Positions 5,880-9,968 of a stretch of DNA of 9,968 nt are shown here, piece by piece. Under the pieces are notes generated by a model, which was not told the DNA's origin, did not search any database, and saw nothing but the letters and a program-made list of their open reading frames with translations. Position 1 is the first letter of the stretch, and each line of letters opens with the position of its first letter. This DNA is from Deltaproteobacteria bacterium (GTDB taxonomy: Bacteria; Desulfobacterota; Desulfobacteria; Desulfobacterales; ETH-SRB1), in contig DAOURZ010000025.1 in assembly GCA_030627475.1 (NCBI GenBank), positions 1 to 9,968 of the forward strand, in the 5' to 3' direction. Both the position numbers and the translations under genes were made by a program.

Positions 5880-7007
5880 ATGGCCAATCCATTTATAATG
5901 CGCGTAATTCCATCTGGTTATCCATTTGCCGACAGAATTCAGGAATTAAAAGAACTTTCTTCTCATGCACGCAATAAGGCAAATGTTGTTGTCTTTGCTC
6001 CCCGCAGATATGGAAAAACATCCCTTGTAAAAAAAATTCAGGCAAACCTCAAACAAGATGGCTTTATTACCATTTATACTGATTTTTTCATGGTAGCTTC
6101 TGTTGATGATGTTGCTGAACGGATTGCCAGAAGTGTATATTCCATCCTGCACAAACGTGAATCCTTTTTTCAAAAAGGGGCGAGATATCTCAAAACATTT
6201 AAAACGTTCAGGCCGGTTTTCAAGCCGTCCCCTGATGATGGATTTACTTTTACAGTTGAACCCGTATCATCTGACCTGTCTGGCATATATCTTCTTGACA
6301 AGGTGTTGGAAGAGATAGGTGAATTCATACATAAAGAATCAAGCGGAATACATATTGTATTTGATGAATTCCAGGAAATTACAGATTTAAAAGAACACCG
6401 GATAGAAGGAATAATAAGAAAGCATATTCAAACACATCAGACCTCATACTTTTTTGTTGGAAGTCGCAGGCGAATTCTGCTTGATATGTTTAATCAGAGG
6501 AACAGACCTTTTTATCAAAGCGCAATTATATATCCGCTTGAGCCATTACCGCATGAGGAATTAAAATCTTTTTTGGTTGAGCAGTTTAAGTTGGGGAGAA
6601 AAAGCTGTTCAAGAAAAAACGCTGAAATAATTTCAAACAAAGTTGCCCAATATCCATATTATGTTCAGAGCCTGGCATATAATGTATATGAAGCGGCTGG
6701 ACGAACAGTAACAAGCAATGATATTGAAATTGGATTTGAAAAGCTCATCTCATCAGAAAGATACGGATATGAAAGCATTGTGCAGGGACTAACTCGCCCG
6801 CAAATATTATTATTAAAAGCATTAGCTGTTAACCCGAGTGCAAAAATTCTTTCAACCAAGTATATGAAGCAATATAAACTATCCATTGGCGGAATTCAAT
6901 ATGCTCAAAAAAAACTTGAACGAATGGATTTAATCGAAAAGAAGAATCAGGTCTGGCAAGTTGTAGATCCGGTGTTCAGATTTTGGTTAGGAACGTGGAC
7001 GAAATAA
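5880..7007 (+). CDS. AAA ATPase, COG1672/ATPase_2 type, role unknown
   Basis: This 375-residue protein belongs to the predicted ATPases first noted in archaea (COG1672, ATPase_2 domain). Walker A is APRRYGKTSL at 40-49, with the PRRYGKTS form characteristic of the group and Lys46 as the phosphate-binding residue. Walker B is IHIVFDEFQE (157-166), with D162 and E163. VGSRRR (193-198) sits at the sensor-1 position. The C-terminal part (about 296-375) looks like a winged helix, with a recognition-helix region near GGIQYAQKKLERMDLIEKK, and ends in VVDPVFRFWL, a common finish for this family. No membrane segment or signal peptide is evident. Members have been linked to DNA or stress roles, but no function is established for most. 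It has its own gap on each side and nothing ties it mechanistically to LPS synthesis. Start at 5880 because it gives the family N terminus; ribosome site weak. Confidence 0.85.
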   Translation: MANPFIMRVIPSGYPFADRIQELKELSSHARNKANVVVFAPRRYGKTSLVKKIQANLKQDGFITIYTDFFMVASVDDVAERIARSVYSILHKRESFFQKGARYLKTFKTFRPVFKPSPDDGFTFTVEPVSSDLSGIYLLDKVLEEIGEFIHKESSGIHIVFDEFQEITDLKEHRIEGIIRKHIQTHQTSYFFVGSRRRILLDMFNQRNRPFYQSAIIYPLEPLPHEELKSFLVEQFKLGRKSCSRKNAEIISNKVAQYPYYVQSLAYNVYEAAGRTVTSNDIEIGFEKLISSERYGYESIVQGLTRPQILLLKALAVNPSAKILSTKYMKQYKLSIGGIQYAQKKLERMDLIEKKNQVWQVVDPVFRFWLGTWTK

Positions 7008-7037
7008 CTTCCACAAACAGGCGTACAGCTTTGGGGT

Positions 7038-7099
7038 AACAGTTTACGGTTAATCAAAACATAAAACTGTTAACTGCAAACCGACAACCGTGAACTGTT
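7038..7099. repeat. Dispersed intergenic inverted repeat, copy 2
   Basis: This is the cleanest copy. Its 62 bases are bounded by 14-base terminal inverted repeats, AACAGTTTACGGTT (7038-7051) and AACCGTGAACTGTT (7086-7099), with one mismatch. The core 7046-7091 matches copy 1 at 41 of 46 positions, including the identical centre ATCAAAACATAAAACTGTTAAC. It lies between the ATPase gene and the lpxL-like gene, ending 39 bases before that start. Confidence 0.8.
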
Positions 7100-7138
7100 A
7101 TAAATAATGGAAAAAATAAAATACAGCACCGGTCAAAA

Positions 7139-8086
7139 ATGTCAAAACTCAATGATCTTTCAGGATCAATAAAAACTTTCATCGTTAATGTACCCAAAAA
7201 TTATATTGTTAAAGCGGGAAATATATTGGGAGGGCTTGTATACTTGTTTGATGCTCGTCACAGGCGCATCATAAGACGTAATTTGAAATTTACTCACCCA
7301 CAGTGGTCGGAGAATTATATTAGAAAACTCACTCTTTGTATTTTCCGGAACATGGGAATTACTATCCTTGAAATCTGTCAAATGACTTGTTTTTCAAAAG
7401 AAGATATTTTGCAGAAAGTTAGAATAAGAGGAAAAGAAAATCTGTTAAATACCACAAAAAGCTCTAATGGCGTTATTATGATCTCTGCTCATATAGGGAA
7501 CTGGGAAATGTGTCATCTTTTTGTGTCAACTTATTTACAAAAAACACAGGTAGTGGTAGCGCAAAACCAGCCTGTTTTCATTGAACGGATAATTAATAAG
7601 CTCAGAACAAGTACAGGGAATACAATTATCAGCAAAAAAGGAGCCATGATCAAACTGGTTCGCACCTTGCGCAAAGGTAAAATGATAGGACTGCTGATTG
7701 ACCAGGGGACTTCTCGTAGAGAAGGAGTTGAAGTTACTTTTTTTGGCCGCAATACCTATTCCACACATGCAGCCTCTTTGCTGGCTGCAAGATATAATTG
7801 CCCGGTTTTGCCGGTTTATTGCATAAGAGAATCTGACGCAAAATTGACAGTTGTTGTGGAACCTGCACTGAAATTACATAAAACAGCTAATGCGCGTGCC
7901 GATTTGCAGACAAATACACAGATTATGACAGACTCTGTTGAAAAAATGGTTAGCTTATATCCGGAACAATGGTTCTGGTTTCACAAACGATGGAAAAGGC
8001 ACTATCCGGAATTATATCCTGAAGATCTTGCCAAACGGCAACGCCGAAGAGATAAAAGAAGAGTACGTGATAAAAAAAAAGCATGA
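7139..8086 (+). CDS. lpxL: Lipid A late acyltransferase, LpxL/LpxM (HtrB) family
   Basis: This lysophospholipid acyltransferase-family enzyme adds a secondary acyl chain to Kdo-lipid A, using acyl-ACP at the inner membrane. The 315 residues suit the family. The N-terminal region has LGGLVYLFDARHRRIIRRNL (30-49, family pattern), then the catalytic HX4E motif SAHIGNWE with H118 and E123. LLIDQG (185-190) and FFGRNTYSTH (201-210) fit the substrate pocket blocks. YPEQWFWFHKRWK (274-286) is the hallmark C-terminal signature. A very basic tail (residues 299-314) follows. LpxL versus LpxM, and chain length, cannot be decided from sequence, so the symbol is approximate. The ATG at 7139 lacks a good Shine-Dalgarno site and follows repeat copy 2; an ATG at 7107 is out of frame. 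Only 49 bases separate its stop from the next gene. Confidence 0.92.
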   Translation: MSKLNDLSGSIKTFIVNVPKNYIVKAGNILGGLVYLFDARHRRIIRRNLKFTHPQWSENYIRKLTLCIFRNMGITILEICQMTCFSKEDILQKVRIRGKENLLNTTKSSNGVIMISAHIGNWEMCHLFVSTYLQKTQVVVAQNQPVFIERIINKLRTSTGNTIISKKGAMIKLVRTLRKGKMIGLLIDQGTSRREGVEVTFFGRNTYSTHAASLLAARYNCPVLPVYCIRESDAKLTVVVEPALKLHKTANARADLQTNTQIMTDSVEKMVSLYPEQWFWFHKRWKRHYPELYPEDLAKRQRRRDKRRVRDKKKA

Positions 8087-8135
8087 GACGATAACTTTTT
8101 TACGAGTTTATCAATTTAGAAAAAATAATAAAAAA

Positions 8136-9689
8136 ATGAAAGACCACATAAGGCGCTATATTTACATAATTGATCAGTTTGATTATATCCGGCCGATTGC
8201 GGCGATATTAAGCCTTATAACGCTGTTCATCGCTGTCAACACCCAGAATCCTGTAAATAATGACGGAATTCTATATTTGAAAACTGCTGAGGCTTTTTTA
8301 AACAGTGGGTGGCAAGAGGCGATAAAACATTATGAGTGGCCGTTTTATTCAATATTTATTGCGTGGCTGTCCCAAATAACACATTTATCTTTCGAAAACT
8401 CAACCTATGTATTGAACGCAGCCCTTCTTGTTATAATCGTAATTAGCTTCATAACTCTTATTGAGGAATTAGGCGGTTCACGTTTCGTACAATTTATAGG
8501 TGCCCTTATTATTCTCAGCCATCCTAAATTACATCATTATCAACACTACATTGTTAGAGGGTTTGGTTACTGGGCTTTTTCTCTTTTATCTCTCTTAAAT
8601 TTTATTCGTTTTTTTAAATATTTAAAATGGCACTATGCTCTAAATTGGGGGATATTTATAAGCGCTGCAATATTGTTTCGTCCTGAAGGCTTGGTGATAT
8701 GTTGCTTTGTACCTATAGTTCTTCTGCTTCGATCTGAAACAAAGCCATGGAATAAATTAGTCTCCATTTTTAAAGCATATAGTTTTAATATCATTTCGAT
8801 ATCAATAATAATTGTATGGTGGCTCAATATGCCAAATAGTACAAGCGCCCAGCTTGGACGATTAAGCGAATTCTGGGATCAACTGCAAAACGGCCTGATG
8901 CTGTTAAGTACCAATATTAATGAAAAAGCAGCAATTATCAGCCAGACAGTCCTTCATGAATATTCAAAAAAGTGGGATTTAACCATGGTCATATCAGGCC
9001 TATCCGGGATATACTTATATAAATTGATAGAAACTCTATGGCCGGTACATACATTGCTTTTTGGCCACGCTTTCTGTAAAAAACTTATGCCTGCGGAGAA
9101 AGACACAAAAAAAGTAATAATATATTTTACGATATTAAATTTAGTCATACCTGCCATATTCTTAGGACAAAAATTTTTCATATCATACCGTTTTTTAATG
9201 CCGGCAAGCCTGCTTTTGCTACTCTGGACTCCATTCAGCCTGCATGATATTATGCAAAAATGGTTAGATAAAAAAGCTGTCTTTAAAAATAATCTTTTAT
9301 TTCCTACACTCGCTCTTGCTTTCTTGATTATGTTTGTTTATGCATTTATACCGCCCAAACAATCAAAAGCATATATTGTCTCGGCCGGTACATGGCTTAA
9401 GCAAAACATGATACAGCAATCAAAACTCTATACAAATAATTCTCAACTTTCATATTATGCCGGGAAAAAATTTATTGAATGGGATGGTTGTGACGATCTT
9501 GCAATACCGCAGTGGTCACCTGATGACTTTGTTGCTTTAAAAACATACAAGAAGGATTATAAAAATATAACCAATACTCTTTTACCGTTAAAACTAAAAC
9601 CCTGCAAAATCTTTATGAATAAAGAAGGGCACATGATTGCTGTTTTCGAGTTCAAAAGTAATGAGGAAGCTGATTTCGTAAAAAACTGA
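8136..9689 (+). CDS. Polytopic GT-C glycosyltransferase, GT39/ArnT-like
   Basis: The 517-residue product is an integral membrane protein with roughly ten or more predicted helices (for example about 20-36, 92-110, 165-180, 184-198, 214-230, 327-344, 352-368 and 386-404). The first periplasmic loop contains NNDGILYL, whose Asp43 matches the catalytic-type acidic residue of GT-C enzymes. FRPEGL (181-186) and YRFLMPASLLLLLW (351-364) resemble the dolichyl/undecaprenyl-phosphate sugar transferases (GT39/ArnT group). Residues about 408-517 form a soluble, probably periplasmic tail. Such enzymes move a sugar from a lipid-phosphate carrier onto an extracytoplasmic acceptor; lipid A, core or O-chain are plausible here, but substrate is unknown. 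The frame stays open back to 7938 inside lpxL, but the ATG at 8136 is the sensible start because it immediately precedes the first helix and avoids a 149-base overlap. Confidence 0.8.
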   Translation: MKDHIRRYIYIIDQFDYIRPIAAILSLITLFIAVNTQNPVNNDGILYLKTAEAFLNSGWQEAIKHYEWPFYSIFIAWLSQITHLSFENSTYVLNAALLVIIVISFITLIEELGGSRFVQFIGALIILSHPKLHHYQHYIVRGFGYWAFSLLSLLNFIRFFKYLKWHYALNWGIFISAAILFRPEGLVICCFVPIVLLLRSETKPWNKLVSIFKAYSFNIISISIIIVWWLNMPNSTSAQLGRLSEFWDQLQNGLMLLSTNINEKAAIISQTVLHEYSKKWDLTMVISGLSGIYLYKLIETLWPVHTLLFGHAFCKKLMPAEKDTKKVIIYFTILNLVIPAIFLGQKFFISYRFLMPASLLLLLWTPFSLHDIMQKWLDKKAVFKNNLLFPTLALAFLIMFVYAFIPPKQSKAYIVSAGTWLKQNMIQQSKLYTNNSQLSYYAGKKFIEWDGCDDLAIPQWSPDDFVALKTYKKDYKNITNTLLPLKLKPCKIFMNKEGHMIAVFEFKSNEEADFVKN

Positions 9690-9722
9690 TAGGTTGTCCT
9701 CCCGATGAGCTATATGTGTGGA

Positions 9723-9792
9723 AGTTCACGATTATCGGTTTACAGCTTTTTTTAACCATTCAACTACTGTAGCGTTTTAACCGTGAGCTGTT
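9723..9792. repeat. Dispersed intergenic inverted repeat, copy 3 (inverted, diverged)
   Basis: On the + strand this 70-base element matches the reverse complement of copies 1 and 2. Its first 22 bases (beginning AGTTCACGATTATCGG) match the end of copy 2 with three differences, and TTAACCGTGAGCTGTT at the right end matches the other terminus with two. The centre has diverged and is longer. The terminal arms pair with two mismatches. It ends 18 bases before the next gene start. Confidence 0.65.
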
Positions 9793-9810
9793 GTCTATAT
9801 AGAAATCTTT

Positions 9811-9968
9811 ATGCGTAAACCTGTAGTTACAGCATTAATACCAAACTATAAAACTCTTAAAGTTACCAAACTATGCCTGCGTCTTCTGCGCAAATATACC
9901 GATCCGAAAAAAATCAGCATAATCGTCATTGACAATGACTCTCGGGACGAATCTCTGGAATATCTGAA
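9811..9968 (+). CDS. Family 2 (GT-A) glycosyltransferase, N-terminal part
   Basis: The frame starts at the ATG at 9811 and runs off the window, so only 52 codons are visible. MRKPVVTALIPNYKTLKVTK gives the first beta strand and nucleotide-binding turn of a GT2 glycosyltransferase (the usual pattern is VSVIIPNYN). IIVIDNDSRDESLEYL then supplies the second strand and the IDN-S motif that binds the UDP or other nucleotide of the donor. Such enzymes add core, O-antigen or other surface sugars from the cytoplasmic side. The acceptor and donor cannot be inferred from this part. Its position after a GT-C enzyme and repeat copy 3 fits the sugar-decorating end of the LPS locus. No strong Shine-Dalgarno site is visible (AGAAATCTTTATG). 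Confidence 0.85.
   Translation, partial: MRKPVVTALIPNYKTLKVTKLCLRLLRKYTDPKKISIIVIDNDSRDESLEYL

Noticed and set aside
7938..8135. Longer N-terminal extension of the GT-C gene reaching into the lpxL-like gene
   Set aside because: The frame is open, but it overlaps the conserved lpxL C-terminus by 149 bases, and its translation is polar and unlike the membrane protein that follows. The ATG at 8136 is a better start.

Overview
This window is a stretch of an outer-membrane lipopolysaccharide (LPS) biosynthesis locus from an AT-rich Gram-negative bacterium. The order lptG / waaA / lpxK / waaF / waaC / lpxL plus glycosyltransferases, and the style of the proteins, suggest the Desulfobacterota (Desulfobacterales-like). 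That placement is an inference from protein style, not from a database search. Every convincing gene lies on the + strand.

Layout: (1) 11-286, the C-terminal end of an LptF/LptG-type permease, with its frame closed just upstream. (2) 360-3898, a compact run of waaA (Kdo transferase), lpxK (lipid A 4'-kinase) and waaF (heptosyltransferase II), joined by a 4-bp overlap and a 6-bp gap. (3) 3899-4752, an interruption: a self-promoted VapB/VapC toxin-antitoxin module and a possible 44-residue minigene. (4) 4756-5799, waaC (heptosyltransferase I). (5) 5880-7007, an AAA ATPase of the COG1672/ATPase_2 type with no known LPS role. (6) 7139-8086, an LpxL/LpxM-type late acyltransferase. (7) 8136-9689, a polytopic GT-C (GT39-like) glycosyltransferase. 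(8) 9811 to the window end, the N terminus of a family 2 glycosyltransferase.

The LPS genes form a coherent pathway. LpxK phosphorylates the lipid A disaccharide, WaaA adds Kdo, the LpxL-like enzyme adds secondary acyl chains, WaaC and WaaF add the first two heptoses, and the distal glycosyltransferases probably extend or decorate the core or O-chain. LptG belongs to the export machine that moves finished LPS to the surface.

The less ordinary signals are these. A dispersed intergenic inverted repeat occurs in three copies (about 293-346, 7038-7099 and 9723-9792), each directly upstream of an LPS gene. A vapBC module with a near-consensus promoter and nested palindromes sits between waaF and waaC. 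Strong Shine-Dalgarno sites are confined to that inserted segment. A small open frame overlaps the waaC start. The lptG reading frame appears broken. I found no CRISPR array, tRNA, rRNA, insertion sequence or clear novel multi-gene system.
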